From Symbiobacterium terraclitae (GTDB lineage Bacteria; Bacillota; Sulfobacillia; Symbiobacteriales; Symbiobacteriaceae), in the NCBI RefSeq assembly GCF_017874315.1, contig NZ_JAGGLG010000018.1:1-64000 (forward strand): DNA of 64,000 nucleotides, written 5' to 3'. The first letter of the stretch is position 1, and every line of letters starts with the position of its first letter. Position numbers and translations under genes: made by a program. Shown here piece after piece: positions 49,592 through 58,228 of this stretch. The notes beneath the pieces are model-generated. The model did no database searches. It saw nothing but the letters and a program-made list of their open reading frames with translations, and was not told the origin of the DNA.

Positions 49592-51277
49592 ATGAAGCGC
49601 CGCGTGATGCGCCAGCTGCGGTCGGCGCTGGCCACGCTGCTCTCCCTGGCGGGACTGGTTGTGGCCGCCATCCCGGCTTTCGCGCAGGAGCCGGAGGAGC
49701 AGGCCGCGTGGGTCCTGGCCATGGAGCACGAAAACCTCGAATGGGAAAGGGAAGGGGGACCGCTCTGCCGGGATACCCGGTACAGCGTGACCATCGAGGC
49801 CTCGGAGAAGGACAGGCTGTACCGGATGCCGGTGGAGTGCCCTGACCTGCAGACGCTGGCCCCCGGGGACTCCGGCCACGTGGGTACCTACACGGTGAGG
49901 TACGACGGACCGGGGACGCTCCGGCTGCAGTTCAAGGCCGAGGTGCAGGGCGTCCTGTTCTCGGGGGATCACCCCATCGAGCTGACGATCGCGGACAACA
50001 GAGGGAACACCTACCCCTCCGACGGGAAGTACCGCAACGTGCCCAGCCCGGGCCCCGACAGCCCGCTGGTCTTCACGGTCAGCTACTCCTGGGACCGCGC
50101 GGCGGGTAACGCATATCAGGGGCACGAGGGCAAGGTCTTCCTCACCCTCCTCGCCAAGGGCACCGGCCAGTCCGGCGGTGGCGGTGGCGGCGGAGGCGGC
50201 GGTGGCGGAGGCGGTGGAGACACCCCGCCTGTTCAGCCGCCCACCACCGAAACGGAGACGCCCACCCCCGTCACCACCGGCCGGGTGGTCGTCCGGGTGC
50301 TGGGTGACCCGTGGGGCGACGGCGATCTGATCCCGCTTCCCGGCGCCGCCGTGACCCTGGCATCCTTTGCGGCCGAGACGGACGACAGCGGGCAGGCGGT
50401 GTTCGAGGGCCTCCCGTTCGGCTCCTACACGGCCATGGCGACCGCCGCCAACCCGTTCAGCGGCACGTCACCGCTCACGGGAACGGGTTCGGCGACGATT
50501 ACCGCAGAGGAACCCGAGGGGTTCATCACCATCGTGCTCACCTGGCCGCCGGTCCCGCGCACCCCGCCCGGCGAGCCTGCAGAACCGCCTGCGGAGGAGC
50601 TGACCGGCTCCCTCACCGTGCGGGTGCTTGACGCCAGCCCGCGCAACGCCGGCGGGCCGAAGCCCATCGTCGGAGCCGTCGTGCAGGTGGCGGACCGCGC
50701 CGGGTACACCAACGCGGACGGCGAACTGCGGCTCGAGAGACTGCCGCTCGGCACGTACACCGCCTACGCCGAGGCTGCCGACCCAGCCCGTCCGGACGGC
50801 CCGCGCCGCAGCGGCACGGCCGTGGCGACGCTCACGGCCGAGCAGCCGGATCAGACGGTCACCATCGCGCTCTCCTGGTCGGACATCAGCGAGGTCGAGT
50901 TCGCGCCCGGCGGAATCGCCGGCCGCGTGTGTGCGCCCCGGCAGGGCGGCGCCCGCATCTGGGCGACGAATGAGGCCGGCGAGACCGTCGCGACGGTGGT
51001 CGCAGCCACGGGACGGCTGGGCGTGTGGCTGGACTACACCCTGAACGACCTGACCCCCGGCGTCTGGACGCTGTCGCTCCAGAACCCGGGCGACCGGGAG
51101 GTCTCGCAGCGGGTCGTCGTGCTCCCCGGGCAGGTCACCACCGCGCCGGACTTCACGCTGGCGTGCACGGGCGACGGGCCGGTGGCGCCGCCCAACTTCG
51201 GCTACTACGTCGCGGGTGGCGTTCTGCTGCTCGCCGGCTGGCAGCTGCGGCGGATGGGCAGAAGGCTGCAGGGATGA
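49592..51277 (+). CDS. Surface protein with poly-Gly linker and LAxTG-type sorting signal
   Basis: A protein of 561 residues. A signal peptide (residues 1-30, ending IPAFA) is followed by an N-terminal beta domain (35-185), fifteen consecutive Gly, and a Thr/Pro-rich linker. Two carboxypeptidase-regulatory-like beta domains follow (RVVVRVLGDPWGDGD and SLTVRVLDASPRN), then a third beta domain with two Cys. The C-terminal end has FTLACTGDG, a hydrophobic helix (YYVAGGVLLLAGWQL) and a basic tail (RRMGRRLQG). LACTG followed by a helix and positive charges is the layout of a cell-wall sorting signal of the LAxTG class, recognised by class E sortases. A sortase gene lies 2.7 kb downstream. It probably projects from the wall. 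Confidence 0.83.
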   Translation: MKRRVMRQLRSALATLLSLAGLVVAAIPAFAQEPEEQAAWVLAMEHENLEWEREGGPLCRDTRYSVTIEASEKDRLYRMPVECPDLQTLAPGDSGHVGTYTVRYDGPGTLRLQFKAEVQGVLFSGDHPIELTIADNRGNTYPSDGKYRNVPSPGPDSPLVFTVSYSWDRAAGNAYQGHEGKVFLTLLAKGTGQSGGGGGGGGGGGGGGGDTPPVQPPTTETETPTPVTTGRVVVRVLGDPWGDGDLIPLPGAAVTLASFAAETDDSGQAVFEGLPFGSYTAMATAANPFSGTSPLTGTGSATITAEEPEGFITIVLTWPPVPRTPPGEPAEPPAEELTGSLTVRVLDASPRNAGGPKPIVGAVVQVADRAGYTNADGELRLERLPLGTYTAYAEAADPARPDGPRRSGTAVATLTAEQPDQTVTIALSWSDISEVEFAPGGIAGRVCAPRQGGARIWATNEAGETVATVVAATGRLGVWLDYTLNDLTPGVWTLSLQNPGDREVSQRVVVLPGQVTTAPDFTLACTGDGPVAPPNFGYYVAGGVLLLAGWQLRRMGRRLQG

Positions 51278-51336
51278 TACGATAACACTGCCGCAACATT
51301 CGCGGCCTATACTTCAACGGTTTGGAGGGCGTATCG

Positions 51337-52521
51337 TTGCTTCAAAAACTGCAGTTGCTCGCGCGGGAGGGCACCATCGCCGTCACCCACGCCTATCTCG
51401 GACATATCAAGCGCGAGGAGGACCGCAAGGTTCTGGCCCACGCCGATACCTACGCGTGGGACGAGGTCGACCAGAGCCTGAAGGGAATCCTGATGCAGCA
51501 TCTCTTCCAGGCGTTCGAAGGCGCGCTGGGCGAGGTGAACTTCCCGTGCATGTACACCGGGGAGGTCCTGGCCGTCGACAAGGTGGCCCCGGCGGAGTTC
51601 GACCGGCTGAAGAACCGCCCCAGCGTCGAGGTGCTGGAAGCGATCCGGGACATGGACCAGGTACGGCCCGAGACGCTGCTGGAACTGGGCAACGTGCTGG
51701 CCTACAAGGTGATGGCGGCGGGCGCGGTCAAGAACCACATGGTGGCGGTCCTCCGTTTCCAGGCCATCCCCGAGCTGGGTGCGGCCCCCGTCACCTTCAG
51801 CTTCGCCACCCTCCTCGACCTGGACGACCGGGAGGAATCGCTCTTCGACGAGCGCACCGGCCGGTTCGTCACCCAGGTGCTGAACAACGTGATCAAGCGG
51901 TCCGCGGTAAGCCGCGCGGCCCTCTTCCCCTGCCTCGACGACAACGGGCGGGAGATCGCGGACATGATGGTCTACGCCGGCAGCGGCGCCGCCGCCTGGT
52001 TCAAGGCGCTGGAGGCCACCCGCCGCCTCAGCCCCCGCCGGGAAGGCCAGGCGTTGCTGCGGATGATCACCGAGCAGAACGCGACGGGCGAGGTGCCGCA
52101 CGACCTGTTCCGCCGCATGGGCGAGGACCTGCTGGACCAGGCAAACGACGGCCTCAGCGCGGAGTCGGTGGTGCGCAGCCTGGAGAGGGCGGTGGGCCAC
52201 GGCGTCGACCGCCTGGGCTTCCAGGCCCGCTGGGAGTCCGCCTTCGGCGACCTCTCGTACCGCCCGGCCTACCACTCGCTCTTCGGCGGCGGCGAGGCCG
52301 AGAAGCCCACGCGGATGAAGATGCAGGCCGGCGACATCGAGATCACCCTCACGCCCGCGCATCTGGAGTCCTTCCGGCAGGTCACGGTGGGCGACCAGAC
52401 CTTCATCCTCTTCGCCGTGCCCGAACGGGCGCGGGTGGTGGTGGGCAAGGACCTCGACCTGCGGATCAAGCCCGTGGCGCTGGCCGACATCCAGCGCTGG
52501 ATGACGGGTGAAACGGAGTAG
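51337..52521 (+). CDS. DUF4317-family protein
   Basis: A cytoplasmic protein of about 394 residues. Segments such as AALFPCLDDNGREIADMMVY (near 200) and IEITLTPAHLESFRQVTVGD (near 345) agree with my memory of DUF4317, found mainly in Firmicutes with no known function. There is no signal peptide or membrane segment. The TTG at 51337 lies seven bases after GGAGGG, and an earlier TTG at 51322 lies ahead of that site. It follows the surface protein by 59 bases with no clear terminator and may be co-transcribed with it. Confidence 0.75.
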   Translation: MLQKLQLLAREGTIAVTHAYLGHIKREEDRKVLAHADTYAWDEVDQSLKGILMQHLFQAFEGALGEVNFPCMYTGEVLAVDKVAPAEFDRLKNRPSVEVLEAIRDMDQVRPETLLELGNVLAYKVMAAGAVKNHMVAVLRFQAIPELGAAPVTFSFATLLDLDDREESLFDERTGRFVTQVLNNVIKRSAVSRAALFPCLDDNGREIADMMVYAGSGAAAWFKALEATRRLSPRREGQALLRMITEQNATGEVPHDLFRRMGEDLLDQANDGLSAESVVRSLERAVGHGVDRLGFQARWESAFGDLSYRPAYHSLFGGGEAEKPTRMKMQAGDIEITLTPAHLESFRQVTVGDQTFILFAVPERARVVVGKDLDLRIKPVALADIQRWMTGETE

Positions 52522-52640
52522 GCGCTGCAGGCGACAGGACAGCGCAAGGCGGGACCGGGCAGGCCGATCCCGCTTACGACAGTCAGGCAGCGCAGCCGGG
52601 GGCGGACGGGCCCGCCCGGCCGCATCCCGGTGTACGCGCA

Positions 52641-52666
52641 ACAAGGGCGGCTGAGCCCGCCCTTGT
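52641..52666. terminator. Terminator hairpin between convergent genes
   Basis: ACAAGGGCGG and CCGCCCTTGT form a perfect 10-bp stem with a 6-base loop, eight bases past the transglutaminase-like gene's stop on the minus strand and 119 bases past the DUF4317 stop on the plus strand. Confidence 0.7.
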
Positions 52667-52674
52667 CATGGATA

Positions 52675-53583
52675 CTAGCGTGCCGCAACCTCCCGCTCCA
52701 CGCGGATGGTCACCAGCCCACGTCCGCCAAAGCTGGCCTGGTGGGAGACGTCCTCGTACCCCTGCGCGATGTGCGCCGCCGGGTCGAAGAAGAGCAGGTC
52801 CCGCTGGCGCTCCGCAAAGGTGGGATCAACCGGAACCCAGCCGCGGTCGGGATGGTAGTACTCCGCCCACGCGTGGCGGTTCTCCGGGCCCAGCGGCCCC
52901 GCAAGCCCGCCGCTGTCGGCCCATCCGTAGACCAGCCGGGCCGGGATCCCCACCGCACGGGCCATGGCGACGAAGAGGCTTGCGTACGTGCCGCAGGAGC
53001 CAACGCCCTTCTCGAACCCGGCCAGGGCGCCTTCGGCGGCGCCGGTCCGGCCGTAATCGAGGTGCGTGACGACGGCATGCAGAAGCGCCTCCACCTGCTG
53101 GTCGACCCCTGCTGCGCCGGCGACGGCGCCGCGGGCAAGCGCAGAGATGCCGGGGTGATCTGACTCAACGCCGGGTTCGGCGGCGAGGTACCTCTCGTGC
53201 ACCGGACCGACGGCGGCCCGGGTGGCAACACCGGATCCCTGCGCCGCACTCAACTCGACGACGAGGACCTCCTCGATGACGAGCGCCCCTCCCGGCGCCA
53301 CCTGGGGCACCTCGAAGGTGGTGGCCCCGCGGGCCGACCGCATCCGCACGCCCGTGGGGACGGAGCGCTGCGGCGCCCCCCGCAGGCGCTGGCCGCCGGC
53401 GTCGGCCGCGGCGGCGGGGAGCGTGAGGACCAGGTTCGTCACCGGTTCGGCGGTCGGGTTCTCGATCGTGATCCGGGTGCGCACCTCCACGGTCCGCGGG
53501 GCGGACCCTGCGAGGCCGACGGTGGATGCGCTGAGCAGCAGCACGGCGGCCGCGAGCACGCGCACCGGTCGTAGGGCATGCAT
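52675..53583 (-). CDS. Secreted transglutaminase-like protein under riboswitch control
   Basis: A protein of about 302 residues. A signal peptide (RVLAAAVLLLSASTVGLAGS) is followed by an N-terminal beta domain and a transglutaminase-like core with all three catalytic residues: Cys in GVGSCGTYASLFVAMARAVG, His in NRHAWAEYYHPDRGW and Asp in VPVDPTF. It may cross-link or cleave amide bonds at the cell surface. The ATG at 53583 is chosen because the alternative at 53619 lies inside a riboswitch aptamer. The aptamer ends about 17 bases before the ATG, so ligand binding would probably affect translation. c-di-GMP control of extracellular proteins is a known pattern in Firmicutes. Confidence 0.87.
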   Translation of the reverse strand: MHALRPVRVLAAAVLLLSASTVGLAGSAPRTVEVRTRITIENPTAEPVTNLVLTLPAAAADAGGQRLRGAPQRSVPTGVRMRSARGATTFEVPQVAPGGALVIEEVLVVELSAAQGSGVATRAAVGPVHERYLAAEPGVESDHPGISALARGAVAGAAGVDQQVEALLHAVVTHLDYGRTGAAEGALAGFEKGVGSCGTYASLFVAMARAVGIPARLVYGWADSGGLAGPLGPENRHAWAEYYHPDRGWVPVDPTFAERQRDLLFFDPAAHIAQGYEDVSHQASFGGRGLVTIRVEREVAAR

Positions 53584-53599
53584 TGCTGTATACACCACT

Positions 53600-53682
53600 T
53601 TCGGCAGCCCGGCTGTCATAGGCGGTAGGCCCTTAGACCCGTGGCTTTGCGTCGCCGCCTTTCGGCGGGTTTGCCTTTATCG
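53600..53682 (-). promoter_or_regulatory. Cyclic di-GMP-I (GEMM) riboswitch
   Basis: The minus strand shows the GEMM-I landmarks in order: GGCAAACC, a CGCCGAAAGGCG hairpin with GAAA tetraloop, GACGCAAAGCCACGGGTCTA, then AAGGGCCTACCGCC and TATGACAGCCGGGCTGCCG as the 3' arm. The spacing matches my memory of the c-di-GMP-I aptamer. No terminator stem lies between it and the ATG at 53583, so translational control is likelier than attenuation. Confidence 0.88.
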
Positions 53683-53701
53683 AGTGTTGCTGTTACCCAT
53701 G

Positions 53702-53893
53702 TTAGTCGTTAGGCGTTGTATCGTCAATATTACGATGATTGATTCCTTCTGGCTGCTGCGCGCCCCGTCGGGCCCCGGCCCGCGCCGAGGCCTCGGCGGC
53801 GTTCAGCTTCCGCCAGAGCGCGACCCACTTCCACGCGAGCGAAACCAGCACCACGGCCGCAAGGAAAACCATCGCAATCCGGATGGGGGCCAT
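53702..53893 (-). CDS. Small single-pass membrane protein
   Basis: A protein of 63 residues. MAPIRIAMVFLAAVVLVSLA is the hydrophobic segment, followed by a basic amphipathic stretch (WKWVALWRKLNAAEASARA) and a charged tail. The ATG at 53893 is preceded by GAGGAGGGCGCAG, an excellent ribosome site. It lies 20 bases upstream of the riboswitch on the same strand, so it is either co-transcribed with the transglutaminase-like gene or supplies read-through. It is divergent from the sortase gene. No family was recognised. Confidence 0.65.
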   Translation of the reverse strand: MAPIRIAMVFLAAVVLVSLAWKWVALWRKLNAAEASARAGARRGAQQPEGINHRNIDDTTPND

Positions 53894-53979
53894 CTGCGCC
53901 CTCCTCACGCTGCTTGCGTTCGTATGGGCGTTCGACCTCGCGAACCGTGCCTCCTGCCTTCGCAAGGAAGGGATCGACC

Positions 53980-54741
53980 ATGAAGGACCAGCTCCCACCC
54001 GCCCGCGGGCGCCTCGCTGCGCGGCTCGGCGCCCTTCTCCTGCTCGCCGGGGCCGTGCTGGTCGCCGTGCCGGCCATCCGGTGGGCCCGTGAGGAACTCG
54101 CGGACCGCCGCCAGATGGCGCAGGTGCCGACGCCGTCTCCGGTGATGCTGCAGAGCCCCGGCGACCTCGGTCGCACCGGCGGTTCCGACGGCCCCGGCCT
54201 CGACGCCGGTACCGGTGGCCCCGGCAGCGGCGAGGGCTCAAGTGTCCCGGACGGGGGCGGCTCCGGCGAAGGGGGCGCTGCGGCGCTGTACCAGATCAGC
54301 ATCCCGCGCCTGAAGGTCTCGTACCCGGTGGGCGAGGGGGTCGACAACGACGTGCTTGACCGGGGCCCGGGCCACTACCCGCAGACCGTCCTGCCGGGCG
54401 AGGTGGGGAACGCAGCGCTGGCCGGCCACCGCACGATCCGCGGCCGCCCCGCCTTCTTCTACCGGCTGAACGAGCTGGAGCCCGGCGACCTCGTGCACGT
54501 CCACTACACCGACCGCAGCCTCACCTTCGTGGTCGAGCGGGTCTTCCTCACCGACCCTTACGACCTCTCCGTCATCGCCGCCACCGACTACCCGGCGCTG
54601 ACGCTCACCACCTGCGACCCGCCGGGTAGCGACGAGATGCGGCTGATCGTCCAGGCCCGCCTCCAGTCCAACGGGCCAACCCCGCAGACGGGCCGGGGCC
54701 TGCCCGCCGGCCGCGCACTCGGCGCGGGACCGACTGGCTAG
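53980..54741 (+). CDS. Sortase, class D/E type
   Basis: A protein of 253 residues. An N-terminal membrane anchor (LGALLLLAGAVLVAVPAI) and a Gly/Pro/Ser-rich linker (70-115) precede the sortase barrel: YQISIPRLKVSYPVGEG, then the catalytic His in ALAGHRTIRG, then TLTTCDPP with the catalytic Cys, and the Arg in DEMRLIV. TLTTC and the HRT motif are typical of class D/E enzymes. The ATG at 53980 has GGAAGGG six bases upstream. Its likely substrate is the surface protein at 49592-51277 with LACTG. It is transcribed alone, with no pilin genes nearby. Confidence 0.88.
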   Translation: MKDQLPPARGRLAARLGALLLLAGAVLVAVPAIRWAREELADRRQMAQVPTPSPVMLQSPGDLGRTGGSDGPGLDAGTGGPGSGEGSSVPDGGGSGEGGAAALYQISIPRLKVSYPVGEGVDNDVLDRGPGHYPQTVLPGEVGNAALAGHRTIRGRPAFFYRLNELEPGDLVHVHYTDRSLTFVVERVFLTDPYDLSVIAATDYPALTLTTCDPPGSDEMRLIVQARLQSNGPTPQTGRGLPAGRALGAGPTG

Positions 54742-54816
54742 CCCACCGGTCCCCGCTCCCGCGGGCCAGCCTCTCGGACGCCGAGGCGCCTGCACACTGG
54801 CCCCACGCATGCAAAA

Positions 54817-54841
54817 CGCCCCCGGGCAAGCCCCGGGGGCG
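54817..54841 (-). terminator. Terminator of the Liv-ligase operon
   Basis: CGCCCCCGGG and CCCGGGGGCG form a perfect 10-bp stem with a 5-base loop. TTTT follows on the minus strand, and the stop of the last gene is seven bases upstream. This is a clean intrinsic terminator. Confidence 0.85.
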
Positions 54842-54848
54842 CCTCTGT

Positions 54849-56078
54849 TCAATCCCACCTCCGCCGGTCCTCGAACCGGGGGCCGTCCGCCGGAATGGCA
54901 TCGGCCGGCACCGACGCCACCTCGGGGTTCAGCCGGACCGCCGCCTGCACCGCCTGGCGCACCGCCAGCGGGTCGGCCGGCCCAGCCACCTCGATGCGGA
55001 GAATGTCCCGGTGGTGCGCGTCGCGCTCCACGACCGCCCGCCACCGCTCCACGCCGGCCAGGGTGGCCATGGCCTCCTCCAGCTGCCGCGGGTAGAGGAA
55101 GATCCCCCGGACCTTGGCCACATCGCCGACCCGGCCCAGCCAGCCCCGGAGCCGGAGCGACGGCCCGCCGCAGGGGCAGGGCTCCCCGGACAGGGCGCTC
55201 AGGTCGCCCGTGCCGAAGCGCAGCAGGGGGTAGGTCTCGTCCAGCAGCGTGACCACCACCTCCCCCGCCTCGCCCATGGGCACCGCCCGGCCGTCGGGGT
55301 CGCAGATCTCCACGATCACCCCGGCGTTCAGGTGCAGGCCCGGACCCTGCCCGCACTCGTGGCCGATCAGCCCCACGTCGGCGGTGCCGTAGGCCTGGTA
55401 CACCGCCACGCCGTAGGAGGCGATCTCCTCCCGCAGGGCCGGCGGCAGGGGTTCGCCCGTCACCACCGCCCGGCGGAGCGGCAGGGAAAGGCCCATGTCC
55501 GCCGCCCGCCGCAGCAGGGCGAGCAGGTAGGAGGGGAGCCCGACGTAGCCGGTGGCCCCCACCGCGGCCGTCACCCGCACCTGAAGCTCCTGCTGGCCGA
55601 CGCCCGCGGGGACCACCACGCAGCCCAGGGCGCGGGCGGCCGAGTCGAACATGAAGCCGGCCGGCGTCAGGTGGTAGCTGAAGCAGTTGATCACCCGGTC
55701 GCCCGCCCGGAACCCGGCGGCCTCAAGCGCCCGGCTGAAGCGCCAGAAGTCGGCCGCCGCGCCCTGCGGGTCGTAGATGTCGCCAGGGCTGACGAAGATG
55801 CGGGCCAGCCGCTCCACCGGTTCGGCCAGCAGCCCGCCGAAGGGCGGGGCTGCCGCCTGTACCCGGCCCAGCGACTCCTTCCGCAGCACCGGCAGGACCG
55901 CCAGCGACTCCACCCCGTCCGCGAGGCCAGGATCGACCCCCGCGGCCGCCAGCCGCTCCCGCCAGAAGGGACTCTGCTCCCGGGCCCGGGCGACCACCGC
56001 CCGCAGCCGGGGTTCCGCGCCGGGCGGAACCCAGCGGCTCAGGCCGCCGGGCCCGCCCCCTGCTTCCACTCTGCTCAT
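54849..56078 (-). CDS. PaaK-like (phenylacetate-CoA ligase family) adenylate-forming enzyme
   Basis: A protein of about 409 residues of the PaaK/AMP-ligase class. RARARAREQSPFWRERLAAA-type N-terminal sequence is followed by VYQAYGTADVGLIGHECGQG, the acyl-adenylate region with Glu in HEC, and GEVVVTLLDETYPLLRFGTGD with the ATP-binding Asp. DVAKVRGIFLYPRQLEEAM holds the hinge. The usual P-loop-like SSGTTG motif is replaced by VSPGDIYDPQG, so ATP binding or substrate choice may be altered. The ATG at 56078 overlaps the livF stop (ATGA). It would activate a carboxylic acid to its CoA thioester. It is the last gene of the operon. Confidence 0.84.
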   Translation of the reverse strand: MSRVEAGGGPGGLSRWVPPGAEPRLRAVVARAREQSPFWRERLAAAGVDPGLADGVESLAVLPVLRKESLGRVQAAAPPFGGLLAEPVERLARIFVSPGDIYDPQGAAADFWRFSRALEAAGFRAGDRVINCFSYHLTPAGFMFDSAARALGCVVVPAGVGQQELQVRVTAAVGATGYVGLPSYLLALLRRAADMGLSLPLRRAVVTGEPLPPALREEIASYGVAVYQAYGTADVGLIGHECGQGPGLHLNAGVIVEICDPDGRAVPMGEAGEVVVTLLDETYPLLRFGTGDLSALSGEPCPCGGPSLRLRGWLGRVGDVAKVRGIFLYPRQLEEAMATLAGVERWRAVVERDAHHRDILRIEVAGPADPLAVRQAVQAAVRLNPEVASVPADAIPADGPRFEDRRRWD

Positions 56079-56866
56079 GCCAACCACCGTTTCCTGCGCT
56101 TGTAGGCCTTGGCCTCCCGATAGCTCTTCCGCCCCACGTCGCTCAGGCCGAGGTAAAACTCCTTCACGTCTTCATTGTTCATCAGCGTCTCCACGGGCCC
56201 TTCCAGGACGATGCGTCCGTTCTCCATGATGTAGCCGAAGTGGGCGATGGAGAGCGCCACCATGGCGTTCTGCTCCACCACCAGGAAGGTGGTCTTCATC
56301 TCCTCGTTGAGCCGCTTGATGATGTCGAAGATCTCCCGCACCAGGCGGGGGGCGAGTCCCAGCGACGGCTCGTCGAGCAGCACCAGCTTCGGCCTGGCCA
56401 TCAGGGCCCGCCCGATGGCGACCATCTGCTGCTCGCCGCCCGAGAGGTAGCCCGCCTTGGACCGGCGCCGGCTCACCAGCTTGGGGAAGTAGTGGTAGAC
56501 CATCTCCAGGTCGCGCCGCACGTTGGACCGGTCGGTGCGGGTGTAGCTGCCCGCCAGCAGGTTCTCCTCCACGGTGAGGTGGCCGAAGACGTGGCGGCCC
56601 TCCATCACCTGGAAGATGCCCTTCCGCACGATCTCGGCGGCCTCCTTGTTGTTGATCTTCTCCCCCATGAACTCGATCGTGCCGTCGGTCACCTCGCCGT
56701 TCTCCGACTTCAGCAGCCCGGAGATCGCCTTCAGGGTGGTCGTCTTGCCGGCGCCGTTGGCCCCCAGCAGCGCGACGACCTGCCCCTCCGGCACCTTCAG
56801 CGACATGCCCTTCAGGACCAGGATCACGCGCTCGTACATCACTTCCACGTTGTTCAGGATGAGCAC
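56075..56866 (-). CDS. livF: Liv-type ABC transporter ATP-binding protein (LivF)
   Basis: An ATPase of 263 residues. Walker A is LLGANGAGKTTTLKAISGLL near 35. The LivF-type Q-loop region contains KGIFQVMEGRHVFGHLTVEE, the signature is YLSGGEQQMVAIGRAL near 150, and Walker B is LVLLDEPSLGLAPRL. With LivG, LivH, LivM and the binding protein it forms an importer for branched-chain amino acids or other carboxylates. The GTG start follows GAGGTGGTCCG. It is coupled to the downstream ligase gene. The ligases suggest that the substrate is an acid activated after uptake rather than an amino acid. Confidence 0.92.
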   Translation of the reverse strand: MLILNNVEVMYERVILVLKGMSLKVPEGQVVALLGANGAGKTTTLKAISGLLKSENGEVTDGTIEFMGEKINNKEAAEIVRKGIFQVMEGRHVFGHLTVEENLLAGSYTRTDRSNVRRDLEMVYHYFPKLVSRRRSKAGYLSGGEQQMVAIGRALMARPKLVLLDEPSLGLAPRLVREIFDIIKRLNEEMKTTFLVVEQNAMVALSIAHFGYIMENGRIVLEGPVETLMNNEDVKEFYLGLSDVGRKSYREAKAYKRRKRWLA

Positions 56867-56898
56867 CGGACCACCTCACATCTGATCCGTTCTCCGGG

Positions 56899-58140
56899 CT
56901 ACTTCCCCTTCGGCTCCACGAAGTCGGTGATGGCCTCGAAGCGGCCGTTCTTCACCTGGTAGATGCGGGCCTTGTCCGTGCCGCCGTGGTCGGTGGGCGT
57001 GAAGGTGAGCGGGGCGCCGATGCCGCCCAGGTCCACGTCCTGGAAGGTCTCAAACGCCGCCTTCAGCGACTCGCCCGTCACGTTGTCGCCGGCCCGGCGC
57101 AGGCCCTCGGTGAGGATGCGGCCGAAGACCCAGCCCTGCAGCCACTTCTGGGTGAGCTCCTCGCGCTTCTTGCCGATCTTCTCGGCGTAGGCCACCGCCT
57201 CGTCGATGCCCGGGCCCTCGTCGTACGGGAAGACGAAGGCCGGCGTGCCCACGAAGCCCTCGGCCGCGTCGCCCGCAGCGGCGAGGAGCGTCTCGTCCAC
57301 GGAGTAGGTCATGCCCACCACCCGGATCTTGCCGCTCAGCCCCTGCTGCTGCACGGCCTTCAGCACCTGGGCGGTGCCCTTCACCACGTTCTGGATCATG
57401 ATGAACTCGACGCCCTTGTTGTTCAGGTCCAGCACCTGGGTCACGGCGTCCGCCGCGGCACCGGGCAGGGCGGCGTCACCCACCCAGGTCAGGCCGATCT
57501 GGGCCGCATAGGCCTTGGCGTCCTCCAGCGGGGCCCGGCCGAAGGGGGAGTCGTGGAAGATCATGCCCACCTTGGCGTCGGCCTTCTGCTCCTTGATCCA
57601 GTCCAGCAGCACCCGGGCCTGCTGCGAGTAGGTGGAGGAGACGATGAAGTTGTACGGGGTGACCGACGGGTCCACCAGCGTCTCGGCGTAGGAGCCCGAG
57701 AGGTACGGGACCTTGTCCTGGGCGATCATCTCCTTCATCGCCTCGGTGTCGCCCGTGCCCCAGCCGAGGACGGCCACCACCTTGTCCTCCTTGACGTACT
57801 TCTTGTAGAGCTCGACGGCCTTGGGCACCTGGTAGGCGTAGTCGCCCCAGATCAGCTCCACCTTGCGGCCGTCGATGCCGCCCAGCTCGTTGTTGAGGTA
57901 GTCGAACCAGGCCCGGGCGCCCTCGGCGTGGGGCGCCCCCACATCGCCCGTCGCGCCGGTGATGTCGAAGATGCCGCCCACCTTGATCGGCTCCTTCGCA
58001 GCCGACGCGCCGGAGCCGCCGCCGGCCGCGCTGCCGCCGCCGTCACCGGTCCCGCTGCCTCGGCTGCCGCCGCAGCCCGCCAGCAGGGACAGGATCAGGA
58101 ACGCCCCCACGAGTGCCAGGAACCCCTTCCGCTTGCGCAT
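56899..58140 (-). CDS. Liv-type substrate-binding lipoprotein
   Basis: A protein of 413 residues. A lipoprotein signal (LILSLLAGCGG) is followed by a Gly/Ser-rich tether (to about residue 50) and a periplasmic-binding-like fold of the leucine-binding type: IKVGGIFDITGATGDVG, AVLGWGTGDTEAMKEMI, YNFIVSSTYSQQARVLL and VRVVGMTYSVDE-like segments. It captures the substrate outside the membrane for LivHM. Binding-site residues differ from the amino-acid-specific members as far as can be judged, and aromatic or fatty acids are possible ligands. The ATG follows GAGGAGGTAGGGGAAGG. Confidence 0.9.
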   Translation of the reverse strand: MRKRKGFLALVGAFLILSLLAGCGGSRGSGTGDGGGSAAGGGSGASAAKEPIKVGGIFDITGATGDVGAPHAEGARAWFDYLNNELGGIDGRKVELIWGDYAYQVPKAVELYKKYVKEDKVVAVLGWGTGDTEAMKEMIAQDKVPYLSGSYAETLVDPSVTPYNFIVSSTYSQQARVLLDWIKEQKADAKVGMIFHDSPFGRAPLEDAKAYAAQIGLTWVGDAALPGAAADAVTQVLDLNNKGVEFIMIQNVVKGTAQVLKAVQQQGLSGKIRVVGMTYSVDETLLAAAGDAAEGFVGTPAFVFPYDEGPGIDEAVAYAEKIGKKREELTQKWLQGWVFGRILTEGLRRAGDNVTGESLKAAFETFQDVDLGGIGAPLTFTPTDHGGTDKARIYQVKNGRFEAITDFVEPKGK

Positions 58141-58228
58141 CCTTCCCCTACCTCCTCAGCGATGTTCACGGAGTTCTTGCACACGGCCCCCCGCGCCACC
58201 CCCCAGTGGCGTCCGGGGTGCCAAACCG

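Noticed and set aside
53584-53619. A start codon for the transglutaminase-like gene at 53619
   Set aside because: These bases form the 3' arm of the c-di-GMP-I aptamer. The ATG at 53583 begins a proper signal peptide.
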